Source: Methanomassiliicoccales archaeon RumEn M2
GTDB lineage: Archaea; Thermoplasmatota; Thermoplasmata; Methanomassiliicoccales; Methanomethylophilaceae
DNA: 64,000 nucleotides
Direction of reading: 5' to 3'
Assembly (NCBI GenBank): GCA_001421175.1
Contig: LJKL01000015.1
Location: 62,001-126,000, forward strand
Positions within the stretch are counted from its first letter, which is position 1. Every line of letters begins with the position of its first letter. Positions 46,128 through 55,126 of this stretch are shown piece after piece. Both the position numbers and the translations under genes were made by a program. The notes beneath the pieces were generated by a model, which was not told the DNA's origin, ran no database searches, and saw only the letters and a program-made list of their open reading frames with translations.

Positions 46128-47417
46128 ATGAGATGCGCCCTTACCATTGCGGGTTCGGATTCCATCGGAGGAGCGGGTATACAGGCCGACATAAAGGCCA
46201 TGGCCGCCCTGGGGGTGCACGCATGCACTGCTATAACCGCTGTCACTGCCCAGAACACGAGATCTGTGGAGAGGATATACCCTCTGCCCCCCGATATGGT
46301 GGTGGACCAGATCGAGGCCGTGCTGAAGGATTCCGAGATCAGAGCCATAAAGACCGGCATGTTGTACGATCCCGAGATCGTCTCGGCGGTGGCCGGGGTC
46401 CTTGAGGACCGCAACATACCTCTGGTCATAGACCCGGTGATGATCGCGACGGTCGGCGACCACCTTTTCGACGACAGGATGGTGGATGCTCTCAAAAGGG
46501 ACCTGATACCTATCTGCGATCTGATCACGCCCAACAGATACGAGGCGGAGGTGCTCTCCGGGATCAAGATAAGGAACGAGGAGGACGCCAGGCTCGCATG
46601 CAAGCTCATCGGCAAGGAGGGGTCCTCCGTTCTGCTCAAGGGCGGGCATATGGGGGGCAACACCGTGAGGGATTACCTCTACCTGTCGTCAGAGATCAAC
46701 ACCCTGGAGTACCCGCGCCTGGAAAGGAACGGGCACGGAAGCGGTTGCGTCCTGTCCGCATACATAACGGCACATCTGGCCAAGAGCATTGACATAGGCA
46801 ACGCGGTGATAAGGTCCAGGAAGATGATCCAGGAATCCATATCCTCCATGTACGCGGTGGGCACAGGGATCGGCGTTGTGAACCCTGTGGTGAAGATGCA
46901 GGACGATACCCAACGCTTCCGGATACTGGATGCTCTGGATGTCGCTGCCACCCAACTGATAAAGAGCGTCCCCGGATCCGCCGTCCCGGATTCGGGCATG
47001 AACATCGCCTTCGCGGCTGAGAATCCCGCGGGATCGGAGGATATCGCAGGCATAGAGGGGAAGATGAGGCACCGTAACGGCAGGACCACCAAGGGGCCTG
47101 CGAAGTTCGGTACCGCGGGCCATCTGTCATTCGTCATATTGGAGGCGATGCAGAAGGACCCGGAGAAGCGGTCTGCCATGAACATATCCTACTCGAACGA
47201 TTATGCTGACGTGATGGAGGAGGTCGGTATGATCGTCGGGAAGATGGACCTGAAGAAGAACAGGAACATGAGCCTGAGGGAACTGGTATCCAATTCCATA
47301 AGCAGATGTGGATGCGTGCCCGACGCGATAACGGACAAGACGAGTCACGACAGGATGATATGGATCATCGGGAAGGACCCCAAGGACGTTACCGACAAGC
47401 TCTGGCAATTCATCTAA
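46128..47417 (+). CDS. thiDN: Hydroxymethylpyrimidine kinase/phosphate kinase fused to ThiN thiamine-phosphate synthase
   Basis: Residues 1-about 255 are ThiD (LTIAGSDSIGGAGIQADIKA, TAVTAQNTR, VIDPVMIATVGDHLF, LITPNRYEAEVLSG, NGHGSGCVLSAYI), which makes HMP pyrophosphate. Residues about 265-429 are ThiN (PAKFGTAGHLSFVILEAM, SCISRCGCVPDAI-like segment SISRCGCVPDAITD, DRMIWIIGKDP), the archaeal thiamine-phosphate synthase. The window also has thiE, so two routes for the coupling step exist. No TPP riboswitch is recognised upstream. Confidence 0.93.
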   Translation: MRCALTIAGSDSIGGAGIQADIKAMAALGVHACTAITAVTAQNTRSVERIYPLPPDMVVDQIEAVLKDSEIRAIKTGMLYDPEIVSAVAGVLEDRNIPLVIDPVMIATVGDHLFDDRMVDALKRDLIPICDLITPNRYEAEVLSGIKIRNEEDARLACKLIGKEGSSVLLKGGHMGGNTVRDYLYLSSEINTLEYPRLERNGHGSGCVLSAYITAHLAKSIDIGNAVIRSRKMIQESISSMYAVGTGIGVVNPVVKMQDDTQRFRILDALDVAATQLIKSVPGSAVPDSGMNIAFAAENPAGSEDIAGIEGKMRHRNGRTTKGPAKFGTAGHLSFVILEAMQKDPEKRSAMNISYSNDYADVMEEVGMIVGKMDLKKNRNMSLRELVSNSISRCGCVPDAITDKTSHDRMIWIIGKDPKDVTDKLWQFI

Positions 47418-48619
47418 GCGTATCCGACGAACCTTATCTCGAAGTAGAGGATGACATCATTCCTCTCAGTGGAGACGATCCTTTCGTTGGCATCCTCTTC
47501 GGTGGTCGGGTATTTGTACGTGTAATCCGGAGCGCCGCCCGTTTCCTTGTAGATAAAGATCTCCTTGGCATCCTTATCCAGGGCCTTAACGTGCCAGCCT
47601 GTCTTATCCATTCTGTTCTTCACGTCATCGGAGAACTCATAATCGAAGGTTATCTCAGTTGCGGTCACGGCCGTGACCTTGTACTGAACGTCGGGGGTGT
47701 CGGAGGTGTCAGCCTTCGGTTTATAGGTATCCACCGAGGGATTCTGGATCACAACATAGGTACCGGTCTCGGAATCCAAGGTTGCCTGGGCATTCCAGCC
47801 GAAGGGTGTCTTGGCGCTCAAGACCCCGCTGCCTGTCGGCGCGGATCCGAGGTACGCTGTGCATTCATCCTTGGTCATGCTCAGCACAAGATCGGTTTTC
47901 AGACCGGTCACTGTGTATGTGCCATTGAAGGATGTGCCGTCGCCGTAGCCCTCGCCTACGGGTATCGGTATCCTTACGGTCTCCCCGGGCCTCATGCCGA
48001 GAAGGGCATTCTCGAATCCTGTGAGCATTTTCCCCTGCCCTATGGTGAATGAGAGCTTGGAATAACTGGTTTTTTCAAAACTATAGGACTTGAGGTAATC
48101 GGCATTCTTGCCTATGCTCTCGATGCTGGTATCGAAGACCATGCCGCCTTCGTCATAGTAACCGTAGAAGCTGCCTACGTAATCAACCTCTACTGTGTCC
48201 CAGGCATTTGCCGCCGATGTGTCGCCCTGAGAGAAGAATTTGTCGTCTATCGTGGCTGCGATGATCACAACGGAGGACAGAAGAAGTACTGCGGCACAGA
48301 CCGCTATTATGGGGTCGATGCTCCTCTTGACCTTCGGCTTCTCCTTGACGGTCTTCTGCGGAACCTTTGACTTGGGATCCTTCTTCGCCTGAGGTCCCGC
48401 CTTATCAGCCGCTTCCTTGGGGGCCGCGGCCGGCGCATCTGCCTTGCTCTTCTGGTCCTTGGGCTTCGTAACGGTCTTCGCCTGAGGCTCTGCCGTCTCT
48501 TCAGCCGCATCATCCAAAAGGATCTCTGGCTCTTTCGGAGCAACAGTATTGTTCGCCTTCTCCTGAGGCTTTCTGCCCTGTTTCTTCTGACCTGCTGACC
48601 CTCTCTTCTTGGAAGCCAT
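47414..48619 (-). CDS. Membrane-anchored, exported FKBP-type peptidyl-prolyl isomerase
   Basis: About 401 aa. The first 125 residues are Lys/Ala/Pro-rich and low in complexity (KKQGRKPQEKANN; PAAAPKEAADKAGPQ). One membrane helix (IIAVCAAVLLLSSVVIIAAT) follows, then an outside FKBP domain (DTVEVDYVGSFYGYYDEGGMVFDTS, FTIGQGKMLTGFENALLGMRPGETV, IPVGEGYGDG) and a C-terminal region of about 150 residues. It should assist folding of exported proteins. I chose the ATG at 48619; TTTTATAAT (48647-48655) lies about 30 bases upstream. It is convergent with thiDN, with a 4-base overlap. Confidence 0.88.
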   Translation of the reverse strand: MASKKRGSAGQKKQGRKPQEKANNTVAPKEPEILLDDAAEETAEPQAKTVTKPKDQKSKADAPAAAPKEAADKAGPQAKKDPKSKVPQKTVKEKPKVKRSIDPIIAVCAAVLLLSSVVIIAATIDDKFFSQGDTSAANAWDTVEVDYVGSFYGYYDEGGMVFDTSIESIGKNADYLKSYSFEKTSYSKLSFTIGQGKMLTGFENALLGMRPGETVRIPIPVGEGYGDGTSFNGTYTVTGLKTDLVLSMTKDECTAYLGSAPTGSGVLSAKTPFGWNAQATLDSETGTYVVIQNPSVDTYKPKADTSDTPDVQYKVTAVTATEITFDYEFSDDVKNRMDKTGWHVKALDKDAKEIFIYKETGGAPDYTYKYPTTEEDANERIVSTERNDVILYFEIRFVGYA

Positions 48620-48866
48620 CGAACTGAAGGTGCTAATGCCATCCCCATTATAAAACCTGCTCCCGCGGGCGGGACTCAGGAGTGCGCTACCAGGGCAACG
48701 GACTCTGCATCTTTGACCGGATCTGTTCACGGCCCTTCCCGGGATGGGTGCGTGCATAAGGGCTTCTGACGTTCTCCGTTCAAACCTTTTTATATCCTCT
48801 TCTTAATGCACGTCCCTGGTAAGCAACCGTCATAGGAGACGGGCATCCAAAGAAGGACCTGGTGTC

Positions 48867-50702
48867 ATGAGAGCATTGTATATCCACGCGGACTCGATGG
48901 AATTCGAGTCCAAGAAGAGAACGCCTGTGGCGGAAGAGATACCCGAGAACGCGCACAAAGGCCGTATGGAGGAGGTACTCGTGGTCTTCATAACTGTCGA
49001 GAAAGACGACGAGGACAAGATCGTCCAGATAGCCACAGAGGCCTCGGCGGATATATTGGATGCCATGAGGAAAGTGGGCGCGGAGCGCATAATGCTCTAC
49101 CCGTATGCCCACCTCAGCAACAGCCTGGCTAAGCCAAAGGCCTCCATAGGCGCCCTTGACCTGATGCAGCAGATGATCACCGCCAAGGGAGTCGAGGTCG
49201 TCAGGGCCCCGTTCGGATGGTACAAATCCTTCGACATAAAGTGCAAAGGGCACCCCCTCTCCGAGCTTTCCAGGGATTTCAAGGGCAAGGAGATCGCGGA
49301 GAAGCCGAAAGGAGAGGACAAGTACTTCGTCCTCGCAGAGGACGGGAAGGAGATCTCCATCGCGGACTTCAGGAACGGCTCTGACTGCATGATGCAGATG
49401 ATAGCCAAGGAGGCTCTGGGCAAGGAGGCCGAGACTACCGGCGAGCCTGAATACCTGAGGCTCTGCAAGAAGTTCGGGATGCAGTGGGAGTCCATGTCCG
49501 ATGTCGGCCACATGAGCTTCAGCCCCCCTGGGGCCCTGATGTTCGACCTCGTCGCCGATTATGCGACACAGATAGTCAACTCCTCCGGGATCAACGTCTA
49601 TAATGTGAAGGGAACGAATATGTTCTCTCTGGATGAGCCGCCGGTGAAGGAGCACGCGGACCTGTTCGGCGACAGGCTTTACACCGTCGAAACCGGCAAG
49701 AAGACCTTCATAATGAGATACGCGGCCTGCCACCAGCAGTTCGCCATGATACGCAACTGGAACATCAGCTACAAGCAGATGCCCTTCGGTGCCTTCGAGG
49801 TTGCCGATTCCTACAGGCTGGAGCAGTCCGGCGAGACCATGCTCTGCTTCAGGACCAGAAGGCTGAACATGCCCGACTTCCACGTCATGTGCAGGAGCGT
49901 CCCCGAGGCGCAGGAGCAGTTCGAGGTCCTGGACGGGGATATATACGGCGAGGTCGAGGCCATCGGCAGAGACTACGACATGCTGGTGAACTTCTCCTCG
50001 ATGAAGGCCTATGAGGACAACAAGGACCTCATACTGAACATCTGCAGGAAGCACAAGCGCCCTGCCCTGATACACATCTACCCGGAAGGGATAAACTACT
50101 ACTGGACCGTGAACATAGAGTACCATCTCCTGGATCAGATGAGAAGGCCCAGGGAGATCGGTACCGTTCAGATCGACATAGGCAACGCCAAGAGGTTCGG
50201 CATAACCTACAGCGACGAGAACGGGGAGAAGCAGTACCCCGTGATACTGCACTGCGCCGTTATCGGTTCCATAGAGAGATGGCTGTACACACTGCTGGAT
50301 ACCGCCGTAGCGATAGAGAGGTCCGGAAAGCCCGGATATCTTGAGACCTGGATCACGCCCGAGCAGGTGAGGATCATGCCCGTCTCGGAGTCCCATATCG
50401 CAGATGCGGCAAGGATCATGTCCGAGATCGGCTCCGCAGGGATCCGCGTCTCATTGGACGACACCGATGCCACCGTGGGCAAGAAGGTCCGCAGGGCGAA
50501 GCAGGACTGGTGCTCCTATGCGGCCGTCATAGGCGACGAGGAGGCGAAATCCGGGAAGCTGAAGGTGTTCGTCAGATCCGAGAACAAGGATCTGGAGATG
50601 ACCGTCGATCAGCTTGTGAGACGCATAAAAGAGGAGACGGAGGGCAAGCCTTTCAGGCCCCTCTATCTGCCTGCCGAGCTCAGCAAGCGCTGCGACTTCT
50701 GA
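48867..50702 (+). CDS. thrS: Threonyl-tRNA synthetase, archaeal type
   Basis: A 611-residue class II aminoacyl-tRNA synthetase. The N-terminal 140 residues (MRALYIHADSMEFES, YAHLSNSLAKP, VRAPFGWYKSFDIKCKGHPL) are the archaeal editing domain related to D-aminoacyl-tRNA deacylase. The catalytic core holds motif 2 around MRYAACHQQ and FRTRRLNMPDFHVMC, and the C-terminal anticodon-binding domain begins near VRIMPVSESH. A TATA box (TTTTTATATCC) lies at about 48786-48796. thiM follows by nine bases, so the two are co-transcribed. Confidence 0.97.
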   Translation: MRALYIHADSMEFESKKRTPVAEEIPENAHKGRMEEVLVVFITVEKDDEDKIVQIATEASADILDAMRKVGAERIMLYPYAHLSNSLAKPKASIGALDLMQQMITAKGVEVVRAPFGWYKSFDIKCKGHPLSELSRDFKGKEIAEKPKGEDKYFVLAEDGKEISIADFRNGSDCMMQMIAKEALGKEAETTGEPEYLRLCKKFGMQWESMSDVGHMSFSPPGALMFDLVADYATQIVNSSGINVYNVKGTNMFSLDEPPVKEHADLFGDRLYTVETGKKTFIMRYAACHQQFAMIRNWNISYKQMPFGAFEVADSYRLEQSGETMLCFRTRRLNMPDFHVMCRSVPEAQEQFEVLDGDIYGEVEAIGRDYDMLVNFSSMKAYEDNKDLILNICRKHKRPALIHIYPEGINYYWTVNIEYHLLDQMRRPREIGTVQIDIGNAKRFGITYSDENGEKQYPVILHCAVIGSIERWLYTLLDTAVAIERSGKPGYLETWITPEQVRIMPVSESHIADAARIMSEIGSAGIRVSLDDTDATVGKKVRRAKQDWCSYAAVIGDEEAKSGKLKVFVRSENKDLEMTVDQLVRRIKEETEGKPFRPLYLPAELSKRCDF

Positions 50703-50711
50703 GGTGGGAAG

Positions 50712-51512
50712 ATGGAAAGGATATCCGGGATCATGGAATCCGTCCGCAAGAAGGTGCCCCTTGTCCATCAGATCACCAACTATGTCACGGTGAACGACTG
50801 CGCTAACGTGACTATATGCGCGGGCGGCTCGCCCGTCATGACCGATGAGATCGGAGATGCCCCGGTGATGACGGGATTCGCTTCCGCCCTCGTCCTCAAT
50901 ATCGGCACCGCCAACGCAAGGGTCGTGGACACCATGATCGCCTGCGGAAAAGCCGCCAATGATGCCGGCGTAATTGTCGTCCTGGACCCGGTCGGCGTAG
51001 GCGCCACATCCTTCAGGAGCTCTGCCGTCGATCTCATACTGAGGAAGGTGGATGTCGCTGTCATAAAGGGCAACGCCGGGGAGATCAGCATAATGGCCGG
51101 AGAGGCGGGGAAGGTCCGCGGAGTGGACTCCGTAGGGGGGTCGGGAGCTGCGGCCGCCGAGGCCCTGGCCAAGAGGACGGGGGCTGTCGTCGGCATGACC
51201 GGCCCCGTGGACTACGTCTCCGACGGCAAAAGAACATACTCACTTTCGAACGGGCACGAGCTCATGGGCCGCGTCTCAGGCACAGGATGCATGCTGTCCG
51301 CAGTCGTAGGGTGCTACGTCGGAACGAAGGGCGCATCCGTCGACTCCGTGGGCGCTGCGATATCCGCATTCTGCATCGCCGGGGATCTGGCGGGCGAGAA
51401 GGCTCGGGGGCCCGGCACGTTCAAACCGCTGCTCTTCGACGCCCTTTACAACATGGACGGGAAGGTTGCTGATGAAAGGAGGAGGTACCGTTCGTGTACA
51501 GCCTCTACGTAG
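50712..51512 (+). CDS. thiM: Hydroxyethylthiazole kinase
   Basis: A 266-residue ribokinase-fold kinase that phosphorylates the thiazole moiety for thiamine salvage. KVPLVHQITNYVTVNDCAN is the start signature. ICAGGSPVMTDE, VVLDPVGVGATSFR, IKGNAGEISIMAG and the catalytic GRVSGTGCMLSAVVG are all present. AGGTGGGA provides the ribosome-binding site after thrS, and its 3' end overlaps thiE by 19 bases. Confidence 0.96.
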   Translation: MERISGIMESVRKKVPLVHQITNYVTVNDCANVTICAGGSPVMTDEIGDAPVMTGFASALVLNIGTANARVVDTMIACGKAANDAGVIVVLDPVGVGATSFRSSAVDLILRKVDVAVIKGNAGEISIMAGEAGKVRGVDSVGGSGAAAAEALAKRTGAVVGMTGPVDYVSDGKRTYSLSNGHELMGRVSGTGCMLSAVVGCYVGTKGASVDSVGAAISAFCIAGDLAGEKARGPGTFKPLLFDALYNMDGKVADERRRYRSCTAST

Positions 51513-52120
51513 TCACTGACCCAGATCTCTCACTCGGCAGGTCGCCGGTCGAGGTCGCGGCTCTCGCATACGAAGGGGGAGCCGATGTCGTGCAGTTGCG
51601 CGACAAGCACGCGGACGGGGGCCGGCTTCTCGAATGGGCGAAGGAGATCAGGAAGATAGCCGACACTAACGGGAAAATGTTCATCGTCAACGACAGATTG
51701 GATATAGCCATGCTCTCCAAGGCGGACGGGGTCCATCTGGGTCAGAGCGACATACCTGTTTCGGATGCCAGGGAACTGGTTTCCCCGGACTTCTTGATAG
51801 GAGTCTCCGTCAAAAGCGTCGAAGAGGCTCTGGAGGCGGAGAGGAACGGCGCGGACTATCTCGGGCTCACTGTATTCGAGACGAGAACGAAAGCGGATGC
51901 CGACCCCGCAGGCGGGCTCGGCCTTCTGAACGAGATACATCTGTCGGTGAACATACCGGTGGTGGCTATAGGCGGGATGAGCAGGGATAACGCGGCCTCC
52001 GTGGTGAGGGCGGGAGCCGACGGCGTCGCTTTCGTATCCGCGGTCGTATCCAAGAAGGACATAGCTCTGGCCTCAAAGGAGCTGAAGGCTATCATCACAG
52101 CATCGAGAGCCCGCCGGTGA
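51494..52120 (+). CDS. thiE: Thiamine-phosphate synthase
   Basis: A 208-residue TIM-barrel enzyme joining HMP pyrophosphate and thiazole phosphate. LYVVTDPDL, GGADVVQLRDKHADGGRLL, FIVNDRLDIAMLSKADGVHLGQSD, GVSVKSVEEA and PVVAIGGMSRDNAASVVRAGADGVAFVSAV cover the substrate-binding set. The start is GTG 51494, with a strong AAAGGAGGAGGT upstream inside thiM. Together with thiM it gives a salvage route, in parallel to ThiN at 46128. Confidence 0.96.
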   Translation: MYSLYVVTDPDLSLGRSPVEVAALAYEGGADVVQLRDKHADGGRLLEWAKEIRKIADTNGKMFIVNDRLDIAMLSKADGVHLGQSDIPVSDARELVSPDFLIGVSVKSVEEALEAERNGADYLGLTVFETRTKADADPAGGLGLLNEIHLSVNIPVVAIGGMSRDNAASVVRAGADGVAFVSAVVSKKDIALASKELKAIITASRARR

Positions 52121-52460
52121 TCTTGTCAAGAACGGCATTGGGAGCGGGACCCAGGCCCATGCATGTTACGGAACCTGCGGGGATCTCCGTTCTCCCCTGA
52201 TCCGTTATAAGGGAGTTCGTGATCCTCTGGGCATCGGCAATGGCCTTGAATTCGTAGAGCTCCTTGAGGGATGTGACTTTGAGAACGACCTTCTTCTGAC
52301 CCTCCGACATCCATCTGTCGAAGGTCCTGGTGTCATTCTTCTTCGATGCCAGTGCGCATGTGACCGCGGCGTGGGCCGCCTGTGCGGCTGTCTTGCCCTT
52401 GGACATCTTGAGGTCTGACCTCATGAGTATAACGAGCTTGAACTCCCCCTCGCCTTCCAT
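52095..52460 (-). CDS. pth2: Peptidyl-tRNA hydrolase, Pth2 type
   Basis: A 121-residue archaeal/eukaryotic Pth2, which releases peptides from stalled peptidyl-tRNA. FKLVILMRSDLKMSKGKTAAQAAHAAV has the catalytic Lys and His region. KVVLKVTSLKELYEF and the late SLITDQGRTEIPAGSVTCMGLGP contain the conserved Asp and Thr. Its 3' end overlaps the convergent thiE 3' end by 26 bases. Confidence 0.96.
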   Translation of the reverse strand: MEGEGEFKLVILMRSDLKMSKGKTAAQAAHAAVTCALASKKNDTRTFDRWMSEGQKKVVLKVTSLKELYEFKAIADAQRITNSLITDQGRTEIPAGSVTCMGLGPAPNAVLDKITGGLSML

Positions 52461-52532
52461 GTCCCCGATTCGCCATCACCTGATTTATATGTTGCCAGAA
52501 CTACAACCGGATTCGGCCTCTGCGGTCATTTT

Positions 52533-52964
52533 ATGAACACTCTTTCCGATACATGCGTCATGGCCATGTTGGACATTGAGTACAGATACTCCGGGGGACC
52601 CATCGGATCGGAGAGCATCAGAAGGAAGACCGTCGGGGAGATGGAGAGCTATGTGAGGGCCCTGGTGCTCGAGATGCAGAGCGCTGACATATCCGTGAAG
52701 TACTTCACAGGTTTCGCCACGGAGGGGGAGAGGAACATGGTCTACATAAACGGAAGGAGCGTCCCGGAGATCCTTGACGGTTTGGAGATAAAGATCCCCG
52801 AATCCGATGACGGGAACTGCGGATGCGACGGGAAGCCCGCCCTCATAACGATAGATCCGGGTCTCGACTGGAACGAGGCTCATATCGAGGATATACCCGA
52901 CATATTGATGAAGAACGCCATAGCCAAGGTCTATGCGGATATGGAAAGGGACAGAATCCTTTAA
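52533..52964 (+). CDS. DUF2703-like thioredoxin-fold protein
   Basis: A 143-residue protein. MLDIEYRYSGG, the helix GEMESYVRALVLEMQSADISVKYF and MVYINGRSVPEILDGLEI follow the plan of DUF2703, a thioredoxin-like family. The usual Cys pair after IEWRY is absent (GPIGSES instead), and a lone NCGCDG motif occurs near residue 95. It could be a redox- or metal-related protein that has lost an active Cys; function unknown. The stop codon lies inside the tgtA TATA box. Confidence 0.6.
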   Translation: MNTLSDTCVMAMLDIEYRYSGGPIGSESIRRKTVGEMESYVRALVLEMQSADISVKYFTGFATEGERNMVYINGRSVPEILDGLEIKIPESDDGNCGCDGKPALITIDPGLDWNEAHIEDIPDILMKNAIAKVYADMERDRIL

Positions 52965-52987
52965 ATCAGATAGCCGATGGCAGTCTG

Positions 52988-54910
52988 ATGTTCGAGATAA
53001 CAGGAAGAGACGGGCTCGCCAGAATGGGCGTGCTCACCACGAGATCGGGTAAGATAGAGACGCCTGCCCTGTTGCCGGTCGTCAACCCCAAGATATTCAC
53101 GGTCACACCGAGAGAGCTCTATGAGGAGTTCGGGTTCAAAGCGCTCATAACGAACTCATACATCATAAGGAACAATGAGGACCTCAAGCAGAGGGCCCTG
53201 TCCGAGGGCCTCCACAAGATGCTGGACTACGACGGCGTGATAATGACCGACTCCGGGACATTCCAGAGCCATATGTACGGGGAGGTCGAGGTCACCAACA
53301 AAGAGATCGTCGAGTTCCAGAAGGCCATAGGCACAGACATAGGCACTGTTCTCGACATATTCACAGAGCCCTCGTGGAGCGAGGAGAGGACCAGGAACGC
53401 CGTTGATGTCACTCTAGAGAGGACCGCCGAGGCCGTGTCCATGAAAGGGGACATGATGATCAACGGGGTCGTTCAGGGATCCGTGTACAACAATCTGAGG
53501 ACTGAATGCGCCAGGGGGATGGCCTCCATGGATGTGGACGTTCATCCCGTGGGAGGGGTCGTTCCCCTTATGGAGCAGTACAGGTTCTCAGAGCTCGTTG
53601 ACGTGGTGATGTCATCGAAGATGGGACTGAATCCCAACCGCCCCGTGCACCTTTTCGGTGCGGGACATCCCATGGTACTGGCTCTTTCTGTGCTCATGGG
53701 ATGCGATCTCTTCGATTCCGCATCCTACGCGAAATTCGCCAGGGACGACAGGCTGATGTTCATAGACGGGACGCACCGCCTGGGCGACATGAAGCACCTG
53801 GACTGCGACTGTCCCGCATGCAGGGGGCTCACCGTGGAATCCCTTAAAGCCCTCGGCAAGAAGGACAGGGAGAAGACCATAGCGCGCCACAATCTGTACC
53901 AGATAAGGGCTGAGATGAACACGGTGAGGAGATACCTCTCCGAGGGCAGGCTGTGGGAACTGACCGAGAACAGATGCCGGTCCCACCCGGCTCTGTTGGA
54001 CGGGCTGAGAAGACTTTACGATTACTCAGAATTCCTTGAGAGGACCGAGCCCATAAGCAGGGACGGCGCCATGTTCTACTCCGGCGTGGAGACCAGGGGA
54101 AGACCCTCCTTCCTCAGATACTCTCAAAGGATCGTCTCCAGATACGTACCGCCGACGAAGAAGGCCGCCCTGTTCCTGGAGAACGGCAAACCCTACAGCA
54201 GATATTACGCGGAGGAGTTCAGAGACTGCAGGAGCGCAGGTTTCACTCCCGTCGTTATATCACCCTTCGGACCTGTGCCTGCGGAGCTTGATGAGATCTA
54301 TCCTCTGGCACAATCGGTGTTCCCGATGCAGAGGGAGTACGATGTGGGAGAGGAGGAGGATGACCTGCTCTCATGCTTCCTGGAGAACGCAGGGTTCGAG
54401 GAGATCGTCATGTGGCCTGTGGATACCGACTGCGAAGGAGAGGGCTATGATGTTGACGTTGAAAGGGCCAAAGCCGTGGCCAGATATCAGTTCGGGAAGG
54501 ATGCTGCCGATGCCCTGATAGCCGGCAAGATAGAGCTGGTGACCAGCCGCAAGACCGGTAAGATCAGGAATGTGATCTCCGAAGGGGAGCATGTTCTGTC
54601 CATGCGCGCCGGAGACGGGCTATTCACCCTCAGGGAAGAAGGTGCCAGAAGGATACTTTCCGCAGTACCTGCTCCCCACATGAGAGTGGTTGTGAATGAT
54701 GATGCGGTCCCGTTCGTCTCTCAGGGAAGGAACGCCTTCTGCGGATTCGTCCTGTCCGCTGACTGTGAGATAAGGCCCATGGAAGAGGTCATCGTCACCG
54801 ATTCAGAGGACCGTTTCGTAGCCACCGGACGTGCACTGCTCACGGCAGATGAGATAGCCAGTATGTCAAAGGGCGTCGCCGTCAAGGTCCGCAGCGGCAC
54901 CGGGGACTAA
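52988..54910 (+). CDS. tgtA: Archaeosine tRNA-guanine transglycosylase
   Basis: A 640-residue enzyme that inserts preQ0 at G15 of archaeal tRNA. The TIM barrel carries the catalytic Asp of MTDSGTFQSHMYG, VLDIFTEPSWS and NGVVQGSVYNNLR. Zinc ligands are in DCDCPACRG and RHNLYQ. The C-terminal 80 residues (GDGLFTLREEGARRIL to VAVKVRSGTGD) form the PUA domain. I chose the ATG at 52988 because TTTAAATC (52960-52967) lies 25 bases upstream, so the mRNA is leaderless. Confidence 0.97.
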   Translation: MFEITGRDGLARMGVLTTRSGKIETPALLPVVNPKIFTVTPRELYEEFGFKALITNSYIIRNNEDLKQRALSEGLHKMLDYDGVIMTDSGTFQSHMYGEVEVTNKEIVEFQKAIGTDIGTVLDIFTEPSWSEERTRNAVDVTLERTAEAVSMKGDMMINGVVQGSVYNNLRTECARGMASMDVDVHPVGGVVPLMEQYRFSELVDVVMSSKMGLNPNRPVHLFGAGHPMVLALSVLMGCDLFDSASYAKFARDDRLMFIDGTHRLGDMKHLDCDCPACRGLTVESLKALGKKDREKTIARHNLYQIRAEMNTVRRYLSEGRLWELTENRCRSHPALLDGLRRLYDYSEFLERTEPISRDGAMFYSGVETRGRPSFLRYSQRIVSRYVPPTKKAALFLENGKPYSRYYAEEFRDCRSAGFTPVVISPFGPVPAELDEIYPLAQSVFPMQREYDVGEEEDDLLSCFLENAGFEEIVMWPVDTDCEGEGYDVDVERAKAVARYQFGKDAADALIAGKIELVTSRKTGKIRNVISEGEHVLSMRAGDGLFTLREEGARRILSAVPAPHMRVVVNDDAVPFVSQGRNAFCGFVLSADCEIRPMEEVIVTDSEDRFVATGRALLTADEIASMSKGVAVKVRSGTGD

Positions 54911-55126
54911 GCCTGCGGAGTTCTCCGCGGCCTTGAGGCATGCCAGAAGATCGTCGGCCGAGTTCTTCATCGAACCCGCGTCCGGCGATTCTATGACGAA
55001 CATGAGCTGCTTCCCGGAGATCCGGGAATCGACGTAGCCCTTATTGTCGGGCATCAGTGCGGCGAAGACGGCTTCCGCTGTCCCCTTGTCCCCGTACTCC
55101 GCCCTTATCTCAAGCCTCATCCTCAT
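54866..55126 (-). CDS. pcc1: KEOPS complex subunit Pcc1
   Basis: An 86-residue Pcc1 protein, the dimerisation subunit of the KEOPS complex that makes t6A in tRNA. MRLEIRAEYGDKGTAEAVFAALMPDN, VDSRISGKQLMFVIES and the C-terminal helix SADDLLACLKAAE fit the family. Its ATG overlaps the leuB stop (ATGA), so it is the last gene of the leu operon. Its 3' end overlaps the convergent tgtA by 45 bases. Confidence 0.85.
   Translation of the reverse strand: MRMRLEIRAEYGDKGTAEAVFAALMPDNKGYVDSRISGKQLMFVIESPDAGSMKNSADDLLACLKAAENSAGLVPGAAADLDGDAL

Noticed and set aside
48780-50396. 538-codon minus-strand open frame
   Set aside because: It is antisense to thrS and shows no protein motif; shadow frame.
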